A stretch of DNA of 9,897 bases, taken from contig JAIENH010000673.1 of the NCBI GenBank assembly GCA_019751475.1, positions 1-9,897 on the forward strand, given 5' to 3'. Within the stretch, counting starts at the first letter, position 1, and each line of letters begins with the position of its first letter. Positions 1 through 6,614 of the stretch are shown in pieces. Both the position numbers and the translations under genes were made by a program. This DNA comes from Cyclobacteriaceae bacterium. GTDB taxonomy: Bacteria; Bacteroidota; Bacteroidia; Cytophagales; Cyclobacteriaceae. The notes beneath the pieces are model-generated. The model was not told the origin of the DNA, did no database searches, and was given only the letters and a program-made list of their open reading frames with translations.

Positions 1-606
1 GCGTATGGATCGAGGCAACATCCATTTGATGAAGGGCGTAGCCAACGGTCCGCGAAACCATTCATGTGGTTCTAACCCTGGATCAATACTAGGTGCTACC
101 ATCACCAGTCCATCAATCAATTCAGGATAGTCCATTGCCATACGAGCGATCAATGGCCCTCCCAGCGAATGTCCCACGAGAATCGCAGGTCGATTAGCAT
201 ACTTCTCTAAAATGGGCTTTAGCAAGGCTGCTTGCTTTTCCAACGATGGCTCGGCATAACCAAAATTTGAGGATCCAAAGCCGGGTCTGTCCACTGTGAT
301 GAGTTGTGCTTTAGTCATGAGTGCAGTGTCGGCCATGAAATCAATAAAGGCACTAAGCGACCCGGGTGAGCCGTGTACAAACAAGACCAGCGGACGATCG
401 AACTGACCCACGTGCAGGTAATTGATTACGCGCTTGCCTTGATAATATTTGTGCAACGTGCCTTTTTCCTTTTTGTCAGAAAAGAAACGATCGATCTCTG
501 TTTTACTCATCCGGAACTGCATACAGCTATCCATCAAAAGCATCAGCCCCAAAAAAATAAAAACGGGCAGTACTACCACCCGCCACTTCTTCCAATCGAA
601 CGTCAT
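1..606 (-). CDS. alpha/beta hydrolase, membrane-anchored, C-terminus cut off by window edge
   Basis: The first 202 residues are visible and the rest lies beyond base 1. Residues about 9-25 (VVVLPVFIFLGLMLL core) form a hydrophobic N-terminal anchor or signal. C28 follows it, but M-D-S-C is a poor lipobox. The alpha/beta hydrolase core begins near residue 72: the oxyanion-hole motif FVHGSPGS has H78-G79, VDRPGFGSS is at 105-113, and the nucleophile elbow GHSLGG has its serine at S147. The acid and histidine of the triad would lie outside the window, so activity cannot be judged. The substrate is unknown; the family includes esterases, lipases and haloperoxidase-like enzymes. The ATG (604-606) shares its A with the last base of the upstream protease stop (TAATG), which suggests translational coupling and one transcript. 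Fold assignment is firm; function is open. Confidence 0.85.
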   Translation of the reverse strand, partial: MTFDWKKWRVVVLPVFIFLGLMLLMDSCMQFRMSKTEIDRFFSDKKEKGTLHKYYQGKRVINYLHVGQFDRPLVLFVHGSPGSLSAFIDFMADTALMTKAQLITVDRPGFGSSNFGYAEPSLEKQAALLKPILEKYANRPAILVGHSLGGPLIARMAMDYPELIDGLVMVAPSIDPGLEPHEWFRGPLATPFIKWMLPRSIR

Positions 607-2249
607 TATTGCCAGTTGAGGATCTTTTTATATTGGGCCGTGTTGTTGAGCACGTCAATGGATTTCTTGATCTCAGTATCCTGGTGAAAGGATACCTCGA
701 CCATGCCGCGCTCCAGGTAGTATCGCGCTACGATGTCTTCTTCCAGCAGTCGCTTGATTTGATCCTTAAACGTAATTAGGTCAGCGCGCTTGCTTTCGTT
801 GATGCGCTGTTGAATTTGCTCAATCTGGGGTCGCAGTTCTTCAAAGGCGCGCTCGGTTTTGGCTTCGCGGATCAATTCACTTAGCTGTATCTCTAATGGT
901 GAGCGATAGTTGTAGTCTTTGGTTTTTATCCAGTTGACAAACTCCAGGTACTCGGCTTCTGTCAGGCTGAAATTTTTTGCTTCGGCAATGGTTGGGTGCT
1001 TGGAGGCGTAGATAGTTCCGTAGTCGAACAAGAGACCATTGGAATACAAGGTCTGTGTTACAGTTGATCCTTCCTGCGCTTCTACCACCACATCCGGGTC
1101 AATGCCACCGCCATCATACACGGTTCGGCCGCGAGTGGTCTTAAACGATTTCTTGATGGAGTCTGGAATGGAACCTACACTTCCGTCAGACCTGCGATGA
1201 GTATAATCCAACACCTGAATACACCGGCCGGTGGGCGTGTAGTACTTCGCAGTAGTAACTTTCAATTGTGCGTTATACGATAACGGCCTGCTAAGTTGAA
1301 CGAGCCCTTTGCCGTATGATTTTTCTCCGATCACCACGGCACGGTCATAGTCTTGCAATGTGCCGGCCACAATTTCGGATGCGGAAGCACTGCCCCGGTT
1401 GATCAGGACTGCTACAGGCATCTCAAGGTCTACAGGTGCGTTGAGCGTTTCGTAGTTTACATTGTTGTCAGGGATTTTTCCTTTCGTACTCACTACTTGC
1501 TTTCCTTTCGGAATAAAAAGATTGCAGATGTTGACCGCCTCGAAGAGAAGTCCCCCCGGATTTCCACGAAGATCAAGAATCAAACTCTTGGCACCTTTTT
1601 CTTTTAAAGCAACGAGCGCATTGCGTACTTCTTTTCCGGCATCGGGCGTGAAATCAGAAAGCTGAACATAGCCTATTGTGCTTGACACCATTCCGAAGTA
1701 GGGCACATTACTTACTTTTATTTTCTCGCGCTTGAATTCCAGTTTGATGGGATCTTTTACTCCGTATCGTTTTACAGTGAGCGATACACTGGTGCCCACT
1801 TGCCCGCGCATCAAATGATTGGCTTCCTCCTGGCTGATTTTTGAGAGTTCTACTTCATCCATCTTGATGACTTCATCGCCAATTTTAAGTCCGCCTTTAA
1901 AGGCAGGATAGCCTTCATACATCATGGTTACCACAGTGCGTTGTCCGAATTCGCGGGTCATCGCTCCAATGCCACCGTACTGACCTGTGTTGAGTGTGCG
2001 GTAATCTTCTACCTCATCTTCAGGAATGTAATTCGTGTAAGGATCAAGCGAGTTGAGCATGGCATCAATGCCTGTGCGCACGAGTTTATTGGGATTCACC
2101 TCATCTACATACAAGGTATTGACCTCTTTAAACAGCGTAGCAAAAATATCCAGGTTTCGGGCGATCTCGAAGTAGCGATCGGCAGGAGGGATGAACGCCA
2201 GCAGCGCCACAGCACCGACTACGACCACACAAGCCAGAATTTTTTTCAT
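606..2249 (-). CDS. S41 family C-terminal processing peptidase (CtpA/Prc-like)
   Basis: A 547-residue serine protease expected in the periplasm, where this family trims or degrades envelope proteins from their C-termini. Residues 1-20 are a hydrophobic signal/anchor after M-K-K. An N-terminal helical part (about 30-85, with NSLDPYTNYI) precedes a PDZ domain (about 88-175, with GLKIGDEVIKMDE), which recognises C-terminal tails in this family. The S41 core has LDLRGNPGG at 226-233, GSASASEI with the predicted nucleophile S289 and E292, and GEKSYGKGLVQ with K314. The S289/E292/K314 spacing (+3, +25) matches the Ser-Lys dyad plus Glu known from plant D1 protease, so the enzyme looks active. A charged helical tail (about 430-547) follows, as is common in Bacteroidota homologues. 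The gene lies upstream of the alpha/beta hydrolase and downstream of the coiled-coil gene. No Shine-Dalgarno is seen before the ATG. Confidence 0.95.
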   Translation of the reverse strand: MKKILACVVVVGAVALLAFIPPADRYFEIARNLDIFATLFKEVNTLYVDEVNPNKLVRTGIDAMLNSLDPYTNYIPEDEVEDYRTLNTGQYGGIGAMTREFGQRTVVTMMYEGYPAFKGGLKIGDEVIKMDEVELSKISQEEANHLMRGQVGTSVSLTVKRYGVKDPIKLEFKREKIKVSNVPYFGMVSSTIGYVQLSDFTPDAGKEVRNALVALKEKGAKSLILDLRGNPGGLLFEAVNICNLFIPKGKQVVSTKGKIPDNNVNYETLNAPVDLEMPVAVLINRGSASASEIVAGTLQDYDRAVVIGEKSYGKGLVQLSRPLSYNAQLKVTTAKYYTPTGRCIQVLDYTHRRSDGSVGSIPDSIKKSFKTTRGRTVYDGGGIDPDVVVEAQEGSTVTQTLYSNGLLFDYGTIYASKHPTIAEAKNFSLTEAEYLEFVNWIKTKDYNYRSPLEIQLSELIREAKTERAFEELRPQIEQIQQRINESKRADLITFKDQIKRLLEEDIVARYYLERGMVEVSFHQDTEIKKSIDVLNNTAQYKKILNWQ

Positions 2250-2320
2250 GCGATGGATTACCCTGCAAGATACGAAAATCAGCTTTGTCAGGTTTTGCGC
2301 TTGGTAGGCTAGAGGTGTCT

Positions 2321-2371
2321 ATTTTATGGAGAAACTGTGCCGAACCCATGGCATATCCGTCTGTGTAGATT
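2321..2371 (-). pseudogene. decayed copy of the C-terminal codons of the coiled-coil gene
   Basis: On the minus strand this stretch reads I-Y-T-D-G-Y-A-M-G-S-A-Q-F, identical to the C-terminal residues of the neighbouring coiled-coil protein (whose tail continues S-V-K-stop). One extra base after the Phe codon then shifts the frame to L-H-K with no stop at the matching place. By hand alignment against 2470-2519, about 43 of 51 positions match, with one gap. Similarity stops abruptly at 2371, so only the tail is duplicated. It is most simply the remnant of a tandem duplicate or of a deleted paralogue. Confidence 0.7.
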
Positions 2372-2380
2372 CATCACCCT

Positions 2381-2445
2381 GGTCTGTGTCCTCACAGAAC
2401 GACATTGCTAAATTTTGGAATGGTGGTTTGTGAGGACACAAACCA
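2381..2445. repeat. pair of related hairpins in inverted orientation
   Basis: The arms 2381-2400 (ggtctgtgtcctcacagaac) and 2425-2444 (ggtttgtgaggacacaaacc) are reverse complements at 17 of 20 positions. Each arm is also a small hairpin by itself. At 2424-2445 TGGTTTGTG pairs perfectly over 9 bp with CACAAACCA around loop AGGA; at 2383-2398 TCTGTG pairs over 6 bp with CACAGA around loop TCCT. The element lies just downstream of the coiled-coil gene stop and may act as its terminator or mRNA 3'-end stabiliser, but no U-tract follows on either strand. A REP-like extragenic palindrome is an equally good reading. Confidence 0.55.
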
Positions 2446-2467
2446 CGGAAATGGATTTTAGGAGCGG

Positions 2468-3382
2468 TTATTTTACAGAGAACTGGGCTGAGCCCATGGC
2501 GTAACCGTCTGTGTAGATTTCGATTCTATAATTCCCGGAAGGGTAGTCAGAGCCTTTTTCATAGAAAAACGTGAGCTTCTGGCGGGTGTTGTCAAAAAGA
2601 ATTTCCTGGGCGGCTGTGTAGAATTCTTCCTTATTGTTGAGCATGAAGGTGCCCGATCCTTTGGCGACATCAAAAATCACCTGACCGTTTTCATCTACTA
2701 CACGAATCAAAATTTTCTTTCCTTCGATGGGCGCCACTTTGTTATCAGCAAGAGTAAACTCAACTTTCAGCTTTTCAAGTTGCCGGTTTTTAAATGGTGA
2801 CTCGCGCTCTTTGCCTTTGTTATTTACCGCCATCACAGCAATGTTCTCTGCTTTTAACTGACTTGCCAGTGCCACTTTTGTTGCAAGTTCCTCTTTTTTC
2901 GTGGCCAGCCGATTGATGGAATCATTCAATACATTCTTCTGTGTTTTGAGTTGTTTGTTCTCGCTGAAGAGTTCCTTATTCACCGACTTGAGTTTTTCGA
3001 GTTCATCATCCTTTATGCGCAGCAGTTCCTCATATCCCTGCAGGCGGTCTTTTAATTCTTTGATGGCTTTGGAGCTGGAGGCTACATTGCGCCTGAGTTG
3101 GGCATCTACTTCAGCTTTTGCTTTTTTCAGGTCAGTAATATCACCACCCAGTTTTTGAATCTCTACTATTTTCGTGTCAAGCTCGGCTTGGATTTCTTTC
3201 AGCCGCTGCATGGTGCCGGCCAGGTCTTCTTCCACATTAGCCTTCTGCTCCGTTATCTCAGCTTTGTCAACGTAGTCGAGGTATATTTTTACACTTTGGA
3301 TTATCACCACAATGGATAGCAACGCGATGATGATGGTGGCTTTGTTTGACTTTTTAGGTGTAGTGGCGGGTGTTTGCTCCAT
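2468..3382 (-). CDS. membrane-anchored coiled-coil protein of unknown function
   Basis: 304 residues that I cannot assign to a named family. A short polar N-terminus (1-14, rich in T, P and K) leads to one transmembrane helix at about 15-33 (ATIIIALLSIVVIIQSVKIY). A long heptad-rich, charged region (about 40-185) is predicted coiled coil with many E, K, L and Q residues. The last ~110 residues (about 195-304) alternate hydrophobic and polar residues like a beta-sandwich (KILIRVVDENGQVIFDV, YRIEIYTDGYAMGSAQFSVK). The likely topology is a cytoplasmic N-terminus with the coiled coil and C-terminal domain in the periplasm. Low-complexity coiled coils are often labelled SMC-like by similarity; nothing here supports an ATPase. 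The gene sits upstream of the protease gene but is separated from it by the repeat-bearing spacer. A TAACTTTG motif lies 22 bases before the ATG. Confidence 0.85.
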   Translation of the reverse strand: MEQTPATTPKKSNKATIIIALLSIVVIIQSVKIYLDYVDKAEITEQKANVEEDLAGTMQRLKEIQAELDTKIVEIQKLGGDITDLKKAKAEVDAQLRRNVASSSKAIKELKDRLQGYEELLRIKDDELEKLKSVNKELFSENKQLKTQKNVLNDSINRLATKKEELATKVALASQLKAENIAVMAVNNKGKERESPFKNRQLEKLKVEFTLADNKVAPIEGKKILIRVVDENGQVIFDVAKGSGTFMLNNKEEFYTAAQEILFDNTRQKLTFFYEKGSDYPSGNYRIEIYTDGYAMGSAQFSVK

Positions 3383-3403
3383 GCACGGGTTCTTTTAGTT
3401 GGC

Positions 3404-3411
3404 CAAAGTTA
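3404..3411 (-). promoter_or_regulatory. candidate Bacteroidota -7 element for the coiled-coil gene
   Basis: On the minus strand this is TAACTTTG, an exact match to the known Bacteroidota primary sigma -7 consensus TAnnTTTG. It ends 21 bases before the ATG at 3382, giving a plausible short leader. No TTTG is found at the usual -33 distance, so support is partial. Confidence 0.4.
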
Positions 3412-3447
3412 GAGATTTCATGTGTTAATAATTGTTTTTTAAGGCCA

Positions 3448-3496
3448 CATGCCTGCATGCGGTAGTGGCATTTCGGTATGCAGGCATGGAATGCCA
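3448..3496. repeat. intergenic palindrome with two alternative stems
   Basis: CATGCCTGCAT (3448-3458) pairs perfectly over 11 bp with ATGCAGGCATG (3478-3488), leaving a 19-base loop. Inside that loop TGGCATT (3466-3472) can instead pair with AATGCCA (3490-3496), so the two stems compete. It lies between the methyltransferase stop (3540) and the coiled-coil gene start (3382). It could terminate the apaG-methyltransferase transcript, although no U-run follows the stem on the minus strand, or be a REP-like extragenic element. Confidence 0.55.
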
Positions 3497-3539
3497 TAAT
3501 TTAAAGCCATTCTTGAAGTTAATTTTTCTGATAGGCATT

Positions 3540-4310
3540 TCATTTCAATGACCAGACAAAGTGTTGCTTGGTGATATTGGGGTCGAAAAATAATAGGCCG
3601 CACCGGAATAAATCAACGCTGCCGTACACGAGTGTGTCTTGGCGTATTTCCAACCAGGCTTTCTCCATCTCTTCTGACCGGTGGATGTCATCAATCACGA
3701 TGACACTTTTTTCTGTCACCCGCCTGGTGAGTTGGTGAAAGTACCGAAGGGTAGGGGCTTGGCGGTGATTGGCATCGATAAAGGCAAAGTCAACCTTCGC
3801 GGTAGATTCCAAAAACCGGGGAAGCGTTGAGTCGATATTACCCTCAATTAATTCAATATTTTTTTGTTCCGCCCATTCAAAATTTGTGAGCGCTACGTTG
3901 GCTATGGCATGACTACCTTCAAACGTGAAAATGCGTGCATCTTTTTTCTGTGCGAGATACAACGTGTTTACACCCAATGACGTACCGAGCTCTACCACGC
4001 GGTGCGCATTGCAATAATGGAGTAAGTCAAGGTAGAAGAGCGAAAAATCTGCCGGGCTCAGACTCGTTTCGGCAATGCTACCTAATGTTTTTTTTGTGAC
4101 GGCTTTTCCCGAGCCAAGATCTTCTACTGCTAAAGCCGTTTCATTTTTCAGTAAGCTTTGTCGTAATGACTCAATCTTCGGCAGAGGTGAGCGTTTTACC
4201 CTTACCGTTTTGGAATACAAGTCAAAAAAGAAAGGCGAATGAATGGAGTGATCATCCACTTCGTAAAGCCAATGATGAACGAATGATTTAACCTGGTGAA
4301 AAGACGGCAC
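3540..4310 (-). CDS. class I SAM-dependent methyltransferase (O-methyltransferase-like)
   Basis: A 256-residue predicted cytoplasmic enzyme with a Rossmann-type SAM fold. The N-terminal HSIHSPFFFDLY (21-32) is a feature of a Bacteroidota subgroup of these proteins. Motif I, VVELGTSLGVNT (105-116), should bind SAM; IFTFEGS (127-133) supplies the acidic residue (E131) after beta-2; FIDANH (177-182) and VIDDIH (205-210) resemble the catechol O-methyltransferase-like Methyltransf_24 pattern, with acidic residues that often bind a metal. The acceptor is unknown. The start codon is GTG (4308-4310); an in-frame TGA lies ten codons upstream and there is no ATG between, so GTG is the likely start. It begins 25 bases after the apaG stop and is probably co-transcribed with it. 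It ends in TGA. Confidence 0.87.
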   Translation of the reverse strand: MPSFHQVKSFVHHWLYEVDDHSIHSPFFFDLYSKTVRVKRSPLPKIESLRQSLLKNETALAVEDLGSGKAVTKKTLGSIAETSLSPADFSLFYLDLLHYCNAHRVVELGTSLGVNTLYLAQKKDARIFTFEGSHAIANVALTNFEWAEQKNIELIEGNIDSTLPRFLESTAKVDFAFIDANHRQAPTLRYFHQLTRRVTEKSVIVIDDIHRSEEMEKAWLEIRQDTLVYGSVDLFRCGLLFFDPNITKQHFVWSLK

Positions 4311-4335
4311 GGGATAGTTTGCGATTTCCCGAAAG

Positions 4336-4722
4336 TTAGTTCAATCTCATGGGAGCCACCATGCTGAATTCCGGTACGTTGACGGTAAACGTGGCTCCAT
4401 CGACAATACGCTCCATAAGATACGTGCCGACCATTTTGCCAATGCCAGATTTTAGGTTACATCCCGACACGTATTGATGCGTCTGGCCGGGTTCTAATAC
4501 AGGCTGAAGGCCCACAACGCCTTCGCCTTCTACTTCGCGCGACATAAAACCGGCATCGTAAATCTGCCAGCGTCTGCGCATCAATTGAATGGTAAAGTCG
4601 CCTCCGTTCTCAATGGTGATGCGATAGGTGAAGACGTAATGGTATTGGCTCGGGCTGGAATACGAAGGTTGGTACTCCGTTTCCACCGTTACTTTAATTC
4701 CTTTCGTTACTTCGGTCACCAT
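4336..4722 (-). CDS. apaG: ApaG domain protein
   Basis: A 128-residue single-domain protein with a fibronectin type III-like beta-sandwich. It matches ApaG along its length: YVFTYRITIENGGDFTIQLMRRRW, then EVEGEGVVGLQPVLEPGQ, YVSGCNLKSGIGKMVGTY and FTVNVPEFSMVAP, lining up with the E. coli protein (125 residues). The molecular role is poorly understood; links to Co/Mg resistance and dinucleoside tetraphosphate levels come from enterobacteria and may not hold here. I chose the ATG at 4720-4722 over an in-frame TTG six codons upstream (4740) because it gives the family's usual length and N-terminus (M-V-T-E-V-T-K-G-I). It is divergent from ung, with starts only 56 bases apart. Confidence 0.9.
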   Translation of the reverse strand: MVTEVTKGIKVTVETEYQPSYSSPSQYHYVFTYRITIENGGDFTIQLMRRRWQIYDAGFMSREVEGEGVVGLQPVLEPGQTHQYVSGCNLKSGIGKMVGTYLMERIVDGATFTVNVPEFSMVAPMRLN

Positions 4723-4728
4723 TTCATC

Positions 4729-4736
4729 CAAAAATA
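4729..4736 (-). promoter_or_regulatory. candidate -7 element for apaG, near-leaderless
   Basis: The minus strand reads TATTTTTG, an exact match to TAnnTTTG, only 6 bases before the chosen apaG ATG (4722). If used, transcription would begin at or within a few bases of the start codon, giving an almost leaderless mRNA and excluding the TTG start at 4740. No -33 partner is visible and the region is AT-rich, so a chance match is quite possible. Confidence 0.25.
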
Positions 4737-4777
4737 TCAATTTTTTCTATTTTACATGGCTTTAACTTTCCGCACGC

Positions 4778-5455
4778 ATGACGGCAGACGTAAAAATAGA
4801 ACCTTCCTGGAAAAACAGATTGAAGGACGAATTTGAAAAGCCTTATTTTCAGTCACTTATTGACTTTGTGAGGGCCGAGTACAAATCAGCTACAGTTTAC
4901 CCACCCGGCAAAGAAATTTTTCACGCTTTTGATGCGTGCCAGTTTGATGACGTAAAAGTCGTGATCCTGGGGCAAGACCCTTACCACGGGCCGGGACAGG
5001 CCAATGGTCTTTGCTTTTCTGTTCGCGATGGCGTTCGCATGCCGCCATCATTAGTTAACATCTTCAAGGAAATACAAAGTGATCTGGGTAAACCCATTCC
5101 ATCCTCTGGAGACTTGGAGCGATGGGCGAAGCAAGGCGTGTTGCTGCTTAATGCTACGCTCACCGTGAGAGCCTCGTCACCCGGCTCGCATCAAAACAAA
5201 GGATGGGAAACATTTACGGATGAAGCCGTGCGAAAAATTTCGCAAGAAAAAGAGCATGTGGTGTTTTTGTTGTGGGGAGCCTACGCACAAAAAAAAGGAG
5301 AACTGATTGATCGCAACAAACATTATGTGCTAATGTCAGCTCATCCATCGCCCTTCTCGGCTGATCGTGGCTTCTTCGGCAACCGGCATTTCAGCAAGGC
5401 CAACGCTTACCTGCGTGAGCATGGCCTTAAAGAATTTTATTGGTTGTGTCTATAA
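4778..5455 (+). CDS. ung: uracil-DNA glycosylase (family 1)
   Basis: A 225-residue enzyme that cuts uracil bases out of DNA as the first step of base-excision repair. Family 1 hallmarks are intact: GQDPYHGPGQANGLCFSV (65-82) with the catalytic D67, Y69 and the uracil-stacking F80; PPSLVNI (89-95); LLLNATLTV (122-130) with the uracil-reading N125; and the minor-groove loop SAHPSPFSA (187-195) with H189. Length matches E. coli Ung (229). It is the only plus-strand gene here. The ATG at 4778 has no Shine-Dalgarno; TAACTTTC at 4763-4770 is one base off the -7 consensus. Its last 19 bases overlap the end of lepB on the other strand. Confidence 0.97.
   Translation: MTADVKIEPSWKNRLKDEFEKPYFQSLIDFVRAEYKSATVYPPGKEIFHAFDACQFDDVKVVILGQDPYHGPGQANGLCFSVRDGVRMPPSLVNIFKEIQSDLGKPIPSSGDLERWAKQGVLLLNATLTVRASSPGSHQNKGWETFTDEAVRKISQEKEHVVFLLWGAYAQKKGELIDRNKHYVLMSAHPSPFSADRGFFGNRHFSKANAYLREHGLKEFYWLCL
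5437..5455. other. 19-base tail-to-tail overlap of ung and lepB
   Basis: The ung stop TAA occupies 5453-5455 on the plus strand and the lepB stop TAA occupies 5437-5439 on the minus strand, so the last five or six codons of each gene are encoded on opposite strands of the same DNA. There is no room for a terminator before either stop, so transcripts must run into the other gene and their 3' ends are complementary. Confidence 0.9.
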
Positions 5456-6609
5456 CGTACGATTTTAAATAAACGACTCCAACGGATTTTATGTAAGATA
5501 TCTCCGTACTTGTCGATTGAGAGCCAGATAAAAAATCCTTTGCCCACAATGTGATCTTCGGGAACAAATCCCCAGTAGCGTGAATCAAGTGAGTTGTTTC
5601 TATTGTCGCCCATCATAAAATAGTAATCTTGCCGGAAGGTGTATTCGGTTATCTCCTTGCCCTCGATAGTGAGTTTGCCTTCCTTGATTTCTACATTTTT
5701 GTTGTGATCAAGATTTTTGATAGTCTCTCCGTAGAATGCCAGGGTTGAATCGTTAATCGCAATCGTCATTCCTTTTTTTGGAATGGTGATGGGGCCATAA
5801 TTGTCCTGGTTCCATAATGAATACTTTGATTGCGGGAACGTACGCATTTCAGGGTCTTTGCTGATGTTAGCCTCAACGGATAAAATGTAAGGTACTTTCC
5901 GTAGCTCTTCCACTTTTTCGTTTGTTAGCAAAATGCTGTAAACTGCCTCGTTCGTTTCAGGTCGCCTGCCCAGGTAGGTGTAGTCGTCCGGGTCGAGCCC
6001 CATGTTCTTCAGGTTTCGTTCGTTTATCTCATCCTTGGCGGTGACTTCATAGCGGAATTGCACGTGCGGAGGATTAATGAGCGGTTGACCATTCACCATT
6101 AGCTGCCGGTCTACTATTTTCAATACATCTCCCGGAATGCCAACGCAACGCTTGATATAGTTCATCTTCAGGTCAACCGGGAAATCAATCCACTTCGACC
6201 GGTCAAATTCTTCGTAGTTATTCTCGGCAATACCTGGCACGTTGAAGACCACCACATCTTCGCGCTTCACGGAGGTGATACCCGGAAGACGGTATTGCGG
6301 CAGTTGTATCCAGGGCAGGTAGGAGGGAATGTCTGTGAACCATATCTTTTGATGAGTCAATGGAATCTGGAGGGGCGTCTTGGGTGTGCGCGTTCCGTAA
6401 TGGAACTTACTCACAAACAGAAAATCACCCACCAGCATGGAGTTTTCCATCGAAGGTGTTGGGATGGTGTATGCCTCCATAATCAGCCAGCGGATAAGCG
6501 TGGCGGCCACTACGGCAAAGGTGATGGCGTCCAACCACTCCCGAAAGAATGATTTCTTCTTCACTGGCTTCTCTTCTTCTTTCTTCTTCTCCCAAAATTT
6601 CCAATTCAT
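5437..6609 (-). CDS. lepB: signal peptidase I
   Basis: A 390-residue inner-membrane protease that releases exported proteins by cutting their signal peptides. A Lys/Glu-rich cytoplasmic tail (1-22) precedes a transmembrane helix at about 27-44. The catalytic serine is S53 in YTIPTPSMENSM, the general base K153 is in YIKRCVGIPGD (151-161), and the conserved box GDNRNNSLDSRYWGFVP is at 334-350. The protein is much longer than the smallest bacterial forms; the extra length is an insertion of about 150 residues between the lysine and GDNR boxes (about 180-325), typical of Bacteroidota. An AAGGAG ribosome binding site five bases before the ATG supports the start at 6609. It follows dapB after 48 bases and ends inside the ung 3' end. 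Confidence 0.97.
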   Translation of the reverse strand: MNWKFWEKKKEEEKPVKKKSFFREWLDAITFAVVAATLIRWLIMEAYTIPTPSMENSMLVGDFLFVSKFHYGTRTPKTPLQIPLTHQKIWFTDIPSYLPWIQLPQYRLPGITSVKREDVVVFNVPGIAENNYEEFDRSKWIDFPVDLKMNYIKRCVGIPGDVLKIVDRQLMVNGQPLINPPHVQFRYEVTAKDEINERNLKNMGLDPDDYTYLGRRPETNEAVYSILLTNEKVEELRKVPYILSVEANISKDPEMRTFPQSKYSLWNQDNYGPITIPKKGMTIAINDSTLAFYGETIKNLDHNKNVEIKEGKLTIEGKEITEYTFRQDYYFMMGDNRNNSLDSRYWGFVPEDHIVGKGFFIWLSIDKYGDILHKIRWSRLFKIVRYRHNQ

Positions 6610-6614
6610 AGTAT

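Larger units (their letters stand above)
2250..2467. other. intergenic region with decayed gene-tail repeat and hairpins
   Basis: The 218 bases between the protease start and the stop of the coiled-coil gene hold no intact gene. They contain a second, frameshifted copy of the 3' end of the coiled-coil gene (2321-2371), two related hairpins (2381-2445), and about 70 bases directly before the protease that should carry its promoter or leader. In that last part GTATCTTGC (around 2264-2272 on the minus strand) only loosely resembles the Bacteroidota -7 motif TAnnTTTG, and no -33 TTTG is placed correctly, so I do not call a promoter there. Confidence 0.6.
2321..2519. repeat. direct repeat pair of about 50 bp (2321-2371 and 2470-2519)
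   Basis: Two copies of a 50-51 base segment lie in the same orientation, with starts 149 bases apart. The right copy is the functional 3' end of the coiled-coil gene and the left copy is intergenic. Both share the core gtctgtgtagatt and the cccatggc block; differences are mostly single bases plus one indel. The space between them holds the inverted-repeat hairpins. About 50 bp is too long to be a typical transposition target-site duplication. Confidence 0.7.

Noticed and set aside
405..420. CCCACGTGCAGG as a possible parS site
   Set aside because: Only the CACGTG core matches; the flanks differ from the TGTTnCACGTGnAACA consensus at several positions and the site lies inside the hydrolase coding sequence.
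373..687. Open frame of 104 codons on the plus strand
   Set aside because: It lies opposite the well-supported hydrolase and protease genes and has no recognisable domain or start signal.
2128..2349. 73-codon minus-strand frame beginning M-G-S-A-Q-F
   Set aside because: Its first residues come from the decayed gene-tail copy and the rest is out of frame with the protease gene; it is a by-product of the repeat, not a gene.
4723..4740. TTG start adding six residues to ApaG
   Set aside because: The ATG at 4722 fits family length and N-terminus better; the added residues have no counterpart in E. coli ApaG.
5456..5480. cgtacg palindrome after the ung stop as a terminator
   Set aside because: Six bases only, no longer stem and no U-tract, and it lies inside lepB coding sequence.
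6550..6600. ctt/ttc-rich stretch as a microsatellite
   Set aside because: It encodes the Lys/Glu-rich cytoplasmic tail of signal peptidase I; the repeat is explained by codon content.
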